Made by a program: the position numbers and the translations under genes
Part shown: positions 36,725-45,009 of the stretch, in pieces
How the letters are laid out: each line of letters starts with the position of its first letter
Numbering within the stretch: position 1 is the first letter of the stretch
Notes under the pieces: generated by a model
Database searches by the model: none
What the model saw: the letters and a program-made list of their open reading frames with translations, nothing else
What the model was told of the DNA's origin: nothing
Virus record (IMG/VR): IMGVR_UViG_3300036850_000251
Location: 1 to 45,025 of that record
Reading direction: 5' to 3' (one strand)
From: a virus
DNA: 45,025 nt

Positions 36725-37072
36725 TTACGCCGCCTCCCGGCACAACACCGTCAGGTCCTCGTGCCGCTCGTCGACGTCGATCGGCGCGCCGACGACGTGC
36801 AACGTGCGGTCGATCGTGTCGTGGTAAATCAACCGCGCGCGGCCGCCGTCGAGCTCCGTCCGATACGTGCGCCAGTAGCGCAACGTCACCTCGTGCGAAA
36901 TGCGCTTGTCGATCTGCTGCGCGCGCTCGAGGTCCCGCCCGGCGAGCGGTCGCACTCGCGCCGGCACGCGCGCCATCACCGTCGTCAACGATTCGGTCAG
37001 CCCGTCGTGGCCATCCGAGACCTCGGCGGTGTTCTGGAGCGACACCCGGTGCCGGTATTCCCCTGCCTGCAT
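36725..37072 (-). CDS. Head closure protein
   Basis: 115 aa when started at ATG 37072 (GGAG seven bases upstream). Pattern MQAGEYRHRVSLQNTAEVSD, MARVPARVRPLAGRDLERAQ, SHEVTLRYWRTY, LIYHDTIDRTLHVVGAPIDV, DERHEDLTVLCREA matches the SPP1 gp16/HK97 gp7 stopper family. An upstream start at 37159 would extend over coding of the prior gene. The gap 37073-37136 holds nothing recognisable. Confidence 0.85.
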   Translation of the reverse strand: MQAGEYRHRVSLQNTAEVSDGHDGLTESLTTVMARVPARVRPLAGRDLERAQQIDKRISHEVTLRYWRTYRTELDGGRARLIYHDTIDRTLHVVGAPIDVDERHEDLTVLCREAA

Positions 37073-37136
37073 CACCTGTCTCCACAGCCGATCGAACGCG
37101 CCCGGCGGCGCCGCGAGCAACTGATAGAGCTCCACA

Positions 37137-37640
37137 TCAATCCGTGCCGACGATGACAATGTCGTAGCTGACCGACGTACCGCCGGCGCTGTTCGTCGCC
37201 GTCAGGATGTCGCCGGTGCCCGCCGTCACCGTCTTGCCCGCCGCGCTGAAGAACACGAACCACTCGCCGGGCCCGAGGGCGATGCCGTCGCCGTTGGCCA
37301 TGAAGAGCGGGACGCCGTTCGAGGATCCGCGCGTGACCTGAACGTCGTTGGTGTTGCCCGCGGCCGCGCGGACGAAGATGAACTTCACCTTCGTAAACGT
37401 CAGCGTTACGCCGAAGGCATTCGTCAGCGCGCCGGCCAGGTCGAGGTTCTCGGTGGCGCTGGCACTGAGCGTGCGCGTATCGGACCAGTGCTGACTGGCC
37501 TGGCCGCTCGCGGTGCCGTTCGACAGGGTGGCGAGGATCTGCTGCACGATCGAATCCTGCGCACTCGACAGATCGAGCGAGCTCAAAAGCAGCGAGTCGA
37601 TCTTCAGACTGACGTTGACGTGGTCGATCGTCCCGGACAT
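37137..37640 (-). CDS. Virion protein, 167 aa
   Basis: Beta-rich protein between connector genes: IDHVNVSLKIDSLLLSSLDL, SSAQDSIVQQILATLSNGTA, LTFTKVKFIFVRAAAGNTND, GEWFVFFSAAGKTVTAGTGD, SVSYDIVIVGTD. Resembles head-decoration or neck-whisker-like proteins with a jelly-roll fold. AGAGGAGA lies before the ATG. Function inferred only as structural. Confidence 0.65.
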   Translation of the reverse strand: MSGTIDHVNVSLKIDSLLLSSLDLSSAQDSIVQQILATLSNGTASGQASQHWSDTRTLSASATENLDLAGALTNAFGVTLTFTKVKFIFVRAAAGNTNDVQVTRGSSNGVPLFMANGDGIALGPGEWFVFFSAAGKTVTAGTGDILTATNSAGGTSVSYDIVIVGTD

Positions 37641-37653
37641 CTCGTTTTCTCCT

Positions 37654-38244
37654 CTAGCTGGCGCACACCGGTGGCCGCCACGACACGCGATACTTCGACC
37701 AGCACGACGTCGCCGCGTCCCAGGTGTCGCGCCAGGCCGGGCCGGTCTCTCGCCGGTAGCGTCCCTGCACCAGCAGCGCGATGCCGTGATTGATCAGCGA
37801 CGGAATGTTGTCGACGTCGGTCCAGCCGACGATGTAGTTCACGATGACGGCGCCGGCGCGGCCGGCCTCGAGCGCGGGCCACACCTGCAGCGGCGCGCGG
37901 ACGACGCGTCCGGGCTCGCTGACGGTGTCGGTCCGGTAGTAGCTCGTGGCCAACGTCTGCAGCACGCCGCTGGCGTCGTAGTACTGGACCGAGCTCACCG
38001 ACTGCAGCGGCGCCGCGCGCGGCAGCCAGATCTCGTCAGACCAGTCGTCCTGCGTCAGCTTCCACGTCTGCGTGAACAGCCCCCGCGACGTGTATTCCTC
38101 CGCGTCCTGCCTCGAGGCGGCGATGTACTCGGTCAGCAGCGCGTCCTCGTCGCCGACGGCGTAGATCCGGCATTGCGCCTTCACCTGGTCGACGGTGAGC
38201 GGCTCTTCCGCCGGCGCGGCAACGAGCGTCCAATCGGCTCTCAT
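37654..38244 (-). CDS. Head-tail connector (adaptor) protein
   Basis: 196 aa with the pattern of the gp6/gp8-like connector family: EEPLTVDQVKAQCRIYAVGD, EDALLTEYIAASRQDAEEYT, RGLFTQTWKLTQDDW, WLPRAAPLQSVSSVQYYDAS, NYIVGWTDVDNIPSLINHGI. The 'L(T)..EVK.hLri' start and 'P..lv.aI..l' end are diagnostic. ATG overlaps the upstream stop (ATGA). Confidence 0.88.
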   Translation of the reverse strand: MRADWTLVAAPAEEPLTVDQVKAQCRIYAVGDEDALLTEYIAASRQDAEEYTSRGLFTQTWKLTQDDWSDEIWLPRAAPLQSVSSVQYYDASGVLQTLATSYYRTDTVSEPGRVVRAPLQVWPALEAGRAGAVIVNYIVGWTDVDNIPSLINHGIALLVQGRYRRETGPAWRDTWDAATSCWSKYRVSWRPPVCAS

Positions 38245-38429
38245 CGCGTACGCCTTCGGGTCGTCTCGAGTGGGGCGTCCGGTTTGATTTCAGGCGCAGC
38301 TTCGCTGTCGCGGCACGCCGCCCCGGTGGCGATCAGGGCCTGCGCGACCGGATCGGCGAGGTCGTATCGTTCGCCGGCGCGAAGCGGTCGCTCGCGCCCT
38401 GCGTCTTGCAGGACGCGAGCGACCAACAT
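38241..38429 (-). CDS. Small hypothetical protein, 62 aa
   Basis: Start MLVARVLQDAGRERPLRAGE, followed by RYDLADPVAQALIATGAACR, a pattern met in small neck-region proteins; basic, with a Pro-rich end. Coding upstream of 38429 looks random, though a GTG four codons up is possible. Its stop overlaps the connector start (ATGA). Confidence 0.6.
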   Translation of the reverse strand: MLVARVLQDAGRERPLRAGERYDLADPVAQALIATGAACRDSEAAPEIKPDAPLETTRRRTR

Positions 38430-38446
38430 CCGCACTACCACGTCGA

Positions 38447-38896
38447 TTACGCCGAAACCTGAGTGGCGAGCGCCGTGCCGGGCGACCGCTTCTCGAGCAC
38501 GCAGTTCGCGCCGATGCCCCACGCGCCGGCGTTCGCCGCGGGCGTGATGGTCAGGCGCGTGTAGCGCTTGCTGCCGACGTAGCCCAGCTTGCGCACGTTG
38601 TCGTCGCTGGCGAAGGTGAACGCGGCCGCCGTTTCCGGCGCCGTGCCCAAGGTCTGCGACACCATGTCGGCGTCGGCCACAGCCGCGGCGTCCGACAGGT
38701 TCGACGCATCGCCTTCCTCGAGGAGGACGGTGAAGGTCGCATCGGCGTCGGCGATCGTGCCGGTCGTGATGACGTAGGTCGCGCTGTCGTATCCCTGGTG
38801 GTCGATGATCTGGCCGACCTGCGCGGTGTTGTCGGCCGCGCCGGTCACCGGGCTGATCACCCGCTTGACTTGTGTTTTGCTGACGGCGTCTCGCAT
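38447..38896 (-). CDS. Head decoration-like protein, 149 aa
   Basis: Found next to the capsid gene. Sequence: KTQVKRVISPVTGAADNTAQ, VGQIIDHQGYDSATYVITTG, TIADADATFTVLLEEGDASN, YVGSKRYTRLTITPAANAG. The family follows major capsid proteins in many siphoviruses and is regarded as capsid-associated. Strong ribosome site (GTAGGAGAG). Confidence 0.7.
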   Translation of the reverse strand: MRDAVSKTQVKRVISPVTGAADNTAQVGQIIDHQGYDSATYVITTGTIADADATFTVLLEEGDASNLSDAAAVADADMVSQTLGTAPETAAAFTFASDDNVRKLGYVGSKRYTRLTITPAANAGAWGIGANCVLEKRSPGTALATQVSA

Positions 38897-38935
38897 CTCG
38901 ATCTCTCCTACAAAAACGTGAACGGGCGACGCGCA

Positions 38936-38961
38936 GGCCTAGCCTCGGGAGAGGCCAGGCC
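38936..38961 (-). promoter_or_regulatory. Hairpin between capsid and decoration genes
   Basis: Minus-strand RNA would fold GGCCUGGCCUC-UCCC-GAGGCUAGGCC, an 11-bp stem with one G-U pair that exists only on this strand. A T-run comes 17 bases later, so it is not a standard terminator. It may protect or process the abundant capsid message. Confidence 0.5.
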
Positions 38962-38979
38962 GCGCCACCGCTGTGCTGT

Positions 38980-40329
38980 TTACGACGTGCCGAACTTCAG
39001 GAACTTCATCGCGTCGAAGTTGAGGGCATCGCCCCCGACCCGCGCGCGCGTGTAGAAGTTCACGTACGGCTTGTTGGTGTACGGATCGACGAGCACGGTG
39101 ATGCCGAGCCGGTCGACGATCTGGTAGGTCTCCTCCATGTCGCCGAACCCGATCGCGAGCGCGTCGGTCGTCGTGTAGGTCGCCATGTCCTGGAGCCGGC
39201 GCACCGGGTAGCCCATGACCGTGTCCGGCTGGCCCGCCTGGAAGGACGGGATGTAGATGAACTTGCCGGCCGACGACGCATCGGTGGTCTTGCGCAGGCC
39301 GCCGAGCGTCGTCCGGTTCATGTAGAACGCGGCCTTCGCGGCGTGCACGTCCTTCATCGCGTGGATGAGGTCGAGCAGCTTCTGAATGCCGTTCGGATCG
39401 GTGCCGAACGAGCCGTTGCTGCCGGTCGCGACGTGCTCGAACACACCCCACGAGCGCGACGCGTCCGCGGTCGCGGCGGTGGTGTACGACGCGAAGCCGC
39501 GCGGCTTGCCCACACCGTTGCCGGTCACGAACGTGCCGTTCGCGGTGCGGCCGATCTTGTCGCCGACCTTGTTCGCGAGCCAGGAGGCCGGGTTGATGTT
39601 CGCGTCCTCCAGGAACTTCTGGCTGGCCGCCGGCTGCGCGTAGATCTCGTGCACGGGGATCCGCCAGGGCTGCGGGACGTTCGGCGTGTTGGTGGTCGTC
39701 CGGGAGCCGAGCTCCGCGACCCAGCCCACCGTCGCTTCGTCGGTGTCGACCGTGCCCTCGAGGGCGTCGGTCGAAATGCCCTGCACTGATGCGTACTGGC
39801 GCATCGGCGAGGTTTCGAACGCACGCTGGACCATGCGGCCCGTCGTGTCCGGCGTCACCAGGTAGCCGCCCTGGGGATCGGTGCCGACCGACAGCGCCTT
39901 GCGCTCTTCGGCGCTCAGCTCGTCCTTCCCGCGGCGCAGGTAGGTGTCGAAGGCGGCGCGGTACGCCTTGTAGCCATCGACGTCGACGTCGGCCGGCGCC
40001 GGACGGCCGAAGGCCGCCGCGAGACCGCGCGCCGCGATGTTGAAGGCCTTGACTTCGGCGACCATGGCGTCGCGAGACTTCGCGTCGCTGTCGCTCACGC
40101 CGAACCGGTTCATCTTGGCCTGCATGGCGATGAACGCTTCGTTTAGCTGGGCGTTGTCCTCGATCACCTGGTTCAGCTTCTCGAGCTTCTGCTCGATCAG
40201 GGGATCGACGGCCTTGCCCTGCTCGAGGGCCTTGATGCGTTTCGCGTTCTCGGCCTTGAATTCCTCGAACGCGCGATTGCTGGCCTCCAGGGCCGCTTTG
40301 ACTTCGGTGAGTGTGACTTCGGGTGTCAT
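38980..40329 (-). CDS. Major capsid protein (HK97 fold)
   Basis: 449 aa. N-terminal delta-domain-like coiled coil (residues 1-120: VKAALEASNRAFEEFKAENA, LEKLNQVIEDNAQLNEAFIA) that acts as scaffold and is removed by the protease. Then the capsid: SVGTDPQGGYLVTPDTTGRM, ATVGWVAELGSRTTTNTPNV, HEIYAQPAASQKFLEDANIN, FVTGNGVGKPRGF, AAFYMNRTTLGGLRKTTDAS. All are typical HK97-type markers. Start ATG overlaps the protease stop (ATGA). Confidence 0.93.
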   Translation of the reverse strand: MTPEVTLTEVKAALEASNRAFEEFKAENAKRIKALEQGKAVDPLIEQKLEKLNQVIEDNAQLNEAFIAMQAKMNRFGVSDSDAKSRDAMVAEVKAFNIAARGLAAAFGRPAPADVDVDGYKAYRAAFDTYLRRGKDELSAEERKALSVGTDPQGGYLVTPDTTGRMVQRAFETSPMRQYASVQGISTDALEGTVDTDEATVGWVAELGSRTTTNTPNVPQPWRIPVHEIYAQPAASQKFLEDANINPASWLANKVGDKIGRTANGTFVTGNGVGKPRGFASYTTAATADASRSWGVFEHVATGSNGSFGTDPNGIQKLLDLIHAMKDVHAAKAAFYMNRTTLGGLRKTTDASSAGKFIYIPSFQAGQPDTVMGYPVRRLQDMATYTTTDALAIGFGDMEETYQIVDRLGITVLVDPYTNKPYVNFYTRARVGGDALNFDAMKFLKFGTS

Positions 40330-41051
40330 GACGTCTTCTGTTCTCCTGTGAAGATCGCTGCGCGCTGGTTCACGAGCGCCAGCAGTTCCCCGCAGGCTTC
40401 TTCAGATGGCATGGCCTCCCGCCGCACCTGCCGATAGCCCTTGGCGATGATGGTTTTGGCTTGCGCCTCGGTGAATCCGGCCTCCCGCCGCAACCACCGT
40501 TCGAGTTCTCGTTCCGTCGGAAGTTGTTCGCCGTCATCGGCCTTGACGCCGCTGACGCGCGCCGGCTCATTGGCCGGAAAGGTGACGAGAGACACCTCGA
40601 ACAACGCAATCTCGGTCAGCGAGCGCACGCCGGTGTCCTCGTCCATCTTGGATTTCTTGGTCCGGAATCCGATGGACAACCCGTCGAGCTCGCCCTCTTT
40701 CAACGCCGCGTAGGTCGCCTTCGCGCGATCCGTGTCGATGTCGAAGAGCCGGCCCTTCATGAAGAGGCCGTAGTCGTCTTCGTACATCTCCTCCCACTTC
40801 CCGATCGGCACCAGGTCGTCGGCGTTCGACGCGAACAGGCCGCCGCCCCCGTGCTGCAGCAGCATCTTCGGCAGCTTCTTGCGCGCCTTCCATTCCTTCA
40901 GGGTCTGGCGATACGCGCCCTTGACGACCGTGTCGTTGTACGAGTCCACGGTGTTGAATACCGAGCCGTACCCCTCGAACGTGTGCGTCGTCTCGTCGGC
41001 GCTCGCCAGCGCTTTCAGTTCGAACGGGACAAAGTGACGATCGAGCTTCAT
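40326..41051 (-). CDS. Prohead protease (HK97/U35 type)
   Basis: 241 aa. Family features: FEGYGSVFNTVDSYNDTVVK (start of the catalytic domain), PKMLLQHGGGG with the catalytic His, DDLVPIGKWEEMYEDDYGLF, GELDGLSIGFRTKKSKMDED with the catalytic Ser, and TEIALFEVSLVTFPANEPAR. Matures the capsid by removing the delta domain. C-terminal ~60 residues are an added helical tail. ATG overlaps the portal stop. Confidence 0.93.
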   Translation of the reverse strand: MKLDRHFVPFELKALASADETTHTFEGYGSVFNTVDSYNDTVVKGAYRQTLKEWKARKKLPKMLLQHGGGGLFASNADDLVPIGKWEEMYEDDYGLFMKGRLFDIDTDRAKATYAALKEGELDGLSIGFRTKKSKMDEDTGVRSLTEIALFEVSLVTFPANEPARVSGVKADDGEQLPTERELERWLRREAGFTEAQAKTIIAKGYRQVRREAMPSEEACGELLALVNQRAAIFTGEQKTS

Positions 41052-42301
41052 GCGTTCTCCGCTGTCGATTGGCTCGGCGCCGGTTCGTAGCCGAGCGGGA
41101 CGTAGTTCATCGGCTGCAGGTACACGTCCCCGTCGGGAATCGGGTTCTCATCGAGCCACGCGCGGACGTCGTTCGGGCTATAGAAGCCGCCCTGAATCCC
41201 CTTGACGAACGAGTCGATCTGCTTCGCAAAGTCGCCGCGCTGCAGCGCGCGGATGTTGAACTTCACCTGGTATTTGTCGGGCCGCGAGATCAGGTCGAGC
41301 CCCATGCGCTCTTCCCAGATGCGCACGTCCGGGCCCAGTGTGATCGTGAGCAGGCCGAGGTTCATCTCGGCGATGCCGGTGCCCCACGACGTCGCTTTCT
41401 CGGCGAGCCCCATCAGATGCGGTGGCACCATCAGGGCCGCGGCGATCTGCTGGCGCAGGTCCTGGTCGGTCTGGAGAAACTGTCCGTCCTCCGGCGACAG
41501 CGACAGCTGCTCGATCTTCATGCCCTCTTCGAGCACGGCGATCCGGCGCTTGTCCTTGCCGCGGCCGTAGGTGGCTTCCCAGCCCTCCTCGATGCCCTTC
41601 TTCGCTTTGTCGCTGAGCGACTTCGGATGCGAGAGGGCGAGGCTCGGAGTCGCGTCGCGACTCCAGAGGCTGTTCTTGTGTTCCTGCAACGCGAGCGACC
41701 CGCCGATCACTTCGCGCATGTCCTGCAGGAACGAGCGGCCTTTGCGGCCGTCGGTCGTCAGCCCCTTGACGTGGAACACTTCGCGCGCCGGCAGCGGCAC
41801 GATCTGCCCGTTGCGTCTGTGGAGCCGGTAGGTCGTCGGCCCGCCGAAGTCATCGGCCTGGTCGACCACCTCGAGCTGATCGGGGTGCATCGGGACGAGC
41901 TCGGCGACCTGGTCGCGTTCGACGCCGTCCCCTGACAGGGCCGTCACGCGGTTGATCCAGGCGTACCCGTTGCCGCGCAACAGGCGGTGGGCTTCGAGCA
42001 TCCCCTTGAATTCGCTCGGGGTTTGCCAGGTATTCGGTTTTAAAAGAACACGTCGCAGGGGGTGCACCACTGCCTGGCGACTCGTGCGGCTATCGACCTT
42101 CTCGATGACCTCGACCGGCAGTGACGCCAACAGCCGGCTGCGGATCGCCACGCCGGTGTAGACCGCGGCCACATTCAGCGCGGTCGTCTCCGTGATCGTT
42201 TGCCCGGACGTGCTCGCACTGCCGCGCATCAGGTACGTCAGTAGGTCGTACGACGAGCCGATGCTGCGACGTTCGAACAGCGCGACGAACGGATTCCTCA
42301 C
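41048..42301 (-). CDS. Portal protein (HK97 type)
   Basis: 417 aa, normal size. NPFVALFERRSIGSSYDLLT, then TALNVAAVYTGVAIRSRLLA, LKPNTWQTPSEFKGMLEAHR, LLRGNGYAWI, EVFHVKGLTTDGRKGRSFLQ, LMGLAEKATSWGTGIAEMNL. These are conserved blocks of the family. GTG start overlaps the preceding small membrane gene (GTGA). It forms the dodecameric channel on which the terminase docks. Confidence 0.93.
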   Translation of the reverse strand: MRNPFVALFERRSIGSSYDLLTYLMRGSASTSGQTITETTALNVAAVYTGVAIRSRLLASLPVEVIEKVDSRTSRQAVVHPLRRVLLKPNTWQTPSEFKGMLEAHRLLRGNGYAWINRVTALSGDGVERDQVAELVPMHPDQLEVVDQADDFGGPTTYRLHRRNGQIVPLPAREVFHVKGLTTDGRKGRSFLQDMREVIGGSLALQEHKNSLWSRDATPSLALSHPKSLSDKAKKGIEEGWEATYGRGKDKRRIAVLEEGMKIEQLSLSPEDGQFLQTDQDLRQQIAAALMVPPHLMGLAEKATSWGTGIAEMNLGLLTITLGPDVRIWEERMGLDLISRPDKYQVKFNIRALQRGDFAKQIDSFVKGIQGGFYSPNDVRAWLDENPIPDGDVYLQPMNYVPLGYEPAPSQSTAENA

Positions 42302-42456
42302 GGGACACGTGACTCACGCGAGGAGGCGAGGCCTCCGGCGACGAACAACACGACTCCACCGATCAGCAGCGCATCGCCGACTCCCCAGTTCAGGCCGACG
42401 CCGGTGACCGCCGACACGTAGCCGACGAGCGACAGAACTGCGTTGATGTGTTTCAC
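42298..42456 (-). CDS. Small membrane protein before portal, 52 aa
   Basis: GTG start. Sequence: hydrophobic helix VLSLVGYVSAVTGVGLNWGV, then a second GDALLIGGVVLFVAGGLAS and a polar tail ESRVP. Its stop overlaps the portal start (GTGA), supporting translation. Position before portal is unusual for a holin; the role is unclear. Confidence 0.6.
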   Translation of the reverse strand: MKHINAVLSLVGYVSAVTGVGLNWGVGDALLIGGVVLFVAGGLASSRESRVP

Positions 42457-42499
42457 GAGGTTCGCTATTGAGTGTCGGGCCGAGCGGCGGGAAAGACCA

Positions 42500-42781
42500 T
42501 TAGGAAACTTTGGACAAACTCTCAGTTGCTCCAGTTGCTTCCATTGCTCCAGTGGTCCCGGTTGCTCCGGTGGCTCCGGTGGACGTCGGCGGCTGCAGCG
42601 CGACCGTGAGATCGATGCGAATCTCGCCGCCGATGCGGCACACGCCTGACTGCACGCCGCGGGCGATGCGCTTGTAGATGGCCGCCGGCGTCTGTTTCGC
42701 GACGTACGCGAATTCCTGGACGGTGAGGAGCTCGTCGCGGCGGGCGGTGAGGACGTACTGGCGAATCTGTGCAGGGCTCAT
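42500..42781 (-). CDS. HTH DNA-binding protein with Gly-x-Thr repeat tail, 93 aa
   Basis: Winged HTH of the excisionase type: DELLTVQEFAYVAKQTPAAI then YKRIARGVQSGVCRIGGEIR. The tail is TGATGATGTTGAMEATGATE, encoded by the 9-bp repeat tract at 42521-42586. ATG overlaps the stop of the TerL nuclease gene (ATGA). It is placed between terminase and portal. Confidence 0.7.
   Translation of the reverse strand: MSPAQIRQYVLTARRDELLTVQEFAYVAKQTPAAIYKRIARGVQSGVCRIGGEIRIDLTVALQPPTSTGATGATGTTGAMEATGATESLSKVS
42521..42586. repeat. 9-bp repeat tract (GTTGCTCCG), long copy
   Basis: About six diverged copies of the unit GTTGCTCCG/A between the 12-mer CTCAGTTGCTCC at the start and GACGTCG at the end, the same borders as the shorter tract at 7104-7134. 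Read here as Gly-Ala-Thr repeats. Confidence 0.7.
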
Positions 42782-43467
42782 ACCGTGGCCAATCCCCTTT
42801 TCTCGTAGACCGAGTCGCCCTCGCCCTGCTCGAGCGTGCTGACCTTCCGGGCGATCAGGCTCGCGATGATGCCGTCGATGCGGCCGCGGCTTTTCTTTTT
42901 CACCGGGTAGATGTTGTCTTTGCCGTCGCGGTTGACGACAACGTTGGACGCCATCCGGGCCATCAGCGGATTGCCGCCGGTGTCGACGAGGCCGTCGAGG
43001 ACGTCGGCTTCGTATTCCTTTGCCGGCGCGCTCATGTGCGCCATCGTTTGCGGGATCTCGATGACCTGGAAGCCGTCATCCTGCAGGTCCTTCTCGAGAT
43101 TGCCGGCGTTCCAAGGGTCGAAGCCGAGCTGCTGGATGTCAAGCTCGAACACGTCGCGCGCGTCTTTCACCGCCTCGCGGATGACGTCCTGATCGAGACG
43201 GTTCCCGGGGTTCGTCGTCAGCCAGCCCTCGGCCACCAGTTGGTGGTACGGGACGCGGTCGCGGCGTTCGCGCTCGAGGAGTGTGTCCTCTGGGGTGAAG
43301 CAGCGCACGATGTAGCGCCAGCGCTTGCGGTCCTCGCTCGGTGGGAAGACCAACGCGAACGCGGCGAGGTCGATCTTGCTCGACAGATCGATCCCACCCC
43401 AGCACTTCCGGCCGCGCATGGCGTTCATCTGGATGCGCAGCGCCCCGATGATCGACGACGTCGTCAT
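42778..43467 (-). CDS. terL: Terminase large subunit, nuclease part
   Basis: 229 aa when started at ATG 43467, which overlaps the stop of the ATPase gene (ATGA). RNase H-like nuclease core of the Terminase_1 family: RKCWGGIDLSSKIDLAAFAL (first Asp), VFELDIQQLGFDPWNAGNLE (second acidic region), RGRIDGIIASLIARKVS (third Asp). Separated from the ATPase by a stop in all readings. Cuts concatemeric DNA during packaging. An upstream TTG (43503) is possible. Confidence 0.85.
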   Translation of the reverse strand: MTTSSIIGALRIQMNAMRGRKCWGGIDLSSKIDLAAFALVFPPSEDRKRWRYIVRCFTPEDTLLERERRDRVPYHQLVAEGWLTTNPGNRLDQDVIREAVKDARDVFELDIQQLGFDPWNAGNLEKDLQDDGFQVIEIPQTMAHMSAPAKEYEADVLDGLVDTGGNPLMARMASNVVVNRDGKDNIYPVKKKSRGRIDGIIASLIARKVSTLEQGEGDSVYEKRGLATV

Positions 43468-44525
43468 GCGGCGACCGCCCAGTCCGACTGTCCGGCACGC
43501 CAACCCTCGATCGATAGCCAGGGCGCATCGGTGTTGACCCAGATGTTCAGGCGCTTCTGCTTGAATTCCGCGGCCGCCGCCGGCATATGGCGCGCCTTCG
43601 TCGCGAGCGCGCGCATGTCGTCGGGCTTGATCGAGACGTTCCAGTTCGGGTTGGCCTTCGCCCAGGTCGCCTCGTCGAGCCAGTCATCCTCGGCGTCGGC
43701 GTGCGCGATGAAGGCGAAAAACGTCTCGTCGTCGACGACACGCTCGAGCACCTGACAAGCGTAGTGATGCTGCGTGCCACACGGCGACCGCTCGTCGTCC
43801 CCGGCGGTGGTGATCTGGAAGTTCAGCGGCTGCCGACGCGCACCGGTCGCCGTCTCCATCACATCGATGAGCGCGCGATCCTTGAGCTTGTGGTACTCGT
43901 CGATGATGATCAGGTGCGGATTGAGCCCATCCTCCGGGTTCGCGCCGAGCGGCTTGAGAAACGACTCACTGTCGGCGCGGTACAGGCTCTTCGCGTTCGG
44001 CTTGATCTTGTCTTTCAGGCCGCTACTGAGGACGAGCTTCTTCGCGTCTCTGAACACGAACATCGCCTGGCCGAGTTTCGTCGCGAGGCAGTAACCTTCG
44101 GCGCCGGGCTCGTTGTCGAAGAACGTGGTGTAGTTCGCGACGACGGCTGCCTCGAGCGACTTGCCCTGTTTACGCGGCAGCTCGTTGTAGGCGCTGCGAA
44201 TCCGGCGCAGGCCCGTGTCGACGTGTGTCCACGCGAAGATCGACCCGAGCCGGAATTGCTGAAACGGCTGCAGCAGAATCGGCTGCCCCGCCCACTCGCC
44301 TTTGTAGTGCTTCAGTCGCGCGGAAAACCGGAACAGCCGCTCCGCTTTGGCGAGCTCGAATCGGTACGGAAAGGCCCCGGGGAGCGTCCGTTCGCGGTGA
44401 CGATCGTTCAGATGCCGCTCGCAGGCGAGCTTGTGGTACTTGCCTGCGGGCAATCGGCCCTTCACGACGTCGATCGCGTACGCGTCGACGACGTTGTCGC
44501 CGCCGCTGTCAGTGCGTCGGCTCAT
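43464..44525 (-). CDS. terL: Terminase large subunit, ATPase part
   Basis: 353 aa. Walker A RSAYNELPRKQGKSLEAAVV (xRKxGKS, typical for the family), Walker B HLIIIDEYHKLKD, coupling motif LNFQITTAGDDERSP. Ends in RLNIWVNTDAPWLSIEGWRA, where a normal TerL continues into the nuclease domain; here TGA closes the frame after DWAVAA. Start ATG overlaps the terS end by 17 bases. The two parts presumably assemble into one motor. Confidence 0.9.
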   Translation of the reverse strand: MSRRTDSGGDNVVDAYAIDVVKGRLPAGKYHKLACERHLNDRHRERTLPGAFPYRFELAKAERLFRFSARLKHYKGEWAGQPILLQPFQQFRLGSIFAWTHVDTGLRRIRSAYNELPRKQGKSLEAAVVANYTTFFDNEPGAEGYCLATKLGQAMFVFRDAKKLVLSSGLKDKIKPNAKSLYRADSESFLKPLGANPEDGLNPHLIIIDEYHKLKDRALIDVMETATGARRQPLNFQITTAGDDERSPCGTQHHYACQVLERVVDDETFFAFIAHADAEDDWLDEATWAKANPNWNVSIKPDDMRALATKARHMPAAAAEFKQKRLNIWVNTDAPWLSIEGWRAGQSDWAVAA

Positions 44526-45009
44526 GCGGCTCGTCGAATTCCTTGAACGGATCGACCGGGTCCGCCGCCGGCGGCAGCCGGACGCGCGATCGCGCCGCCG
44601 GCGTCATGCCGAACTCGACGAGATAGCCGCGAATCGCCTGGTCGTACGACCGGAGCTGCGAGAACGCGGGATGCACCTTCTCGTTGCCGAGGTGATCGAC
44701 GTAGAACGCCGACGGCAGCGCGGCGACCTGGCGCTCGAGGCGATCGGCGCGCGCGTGCAGTTGGCAGTACCGCGCCAGCACGGCGTCGTCGACGACGGAC
44801 AGCGTTTTCATCAGCTCGAGCCGCGTCACCATGCGGCGCCACTCGGCTAAGGCCTCGCCTTTCAGCTCGTTCGGGGGGATCGGATGGCCTTTCGGCGCCT
44901 CCGGCGTGCTCCCGCCCTCCTCGTGCCGGCACTTTTGGAGCGTGCCTTCGGCCACATGTTGCTGATTTGACTTGCGGTTACGGCCGCCGGAATTCCGAGT
45001 GCCCGGCAT
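44509..45009 (-). CDS. terS: Terminase small subunit (P27 family)
   Basis: 166 aa of the P27/T-phage small-terminase type: basic N-terminus (RNSGGRNRKSNQQHVAEGTL), APKGHPIPPNELKGEALAEW, RRMVTRLELMKTLSVVDDAV, LARYCQLHARADRLERQVAA, HPAFSQLRSYDQAIRGYLVE, FGMTPAARSRVRL. The last segment ('FGlTPaaRsrv') is diagnostic. Binds pac/cos DNA and recruits TerL. The first 37 codons are present again at 1-111. Confidence 0.9.
   Translation of the reverse strand: MPGTRNSGGRNRKSNQQHVAEGTLQKCRHEEGGSTPEAPKGHPIPPNELKGEALAEWRRMVTRLELMKTLSVVDDAVLARYCQLHARADRLERQVAALPSAFYVDHLGNEKVHPAFSQLRSYDQAIRGYLVEFGMTPAARSRVRLPPAADPVDPFKEFDEPHEPTH

Noticed and set aside
35211-36827. Plus-strand frame of 538 aa
   Set aside because: Covers five coupled minus-strand tail genes; no ribosome site or domain.
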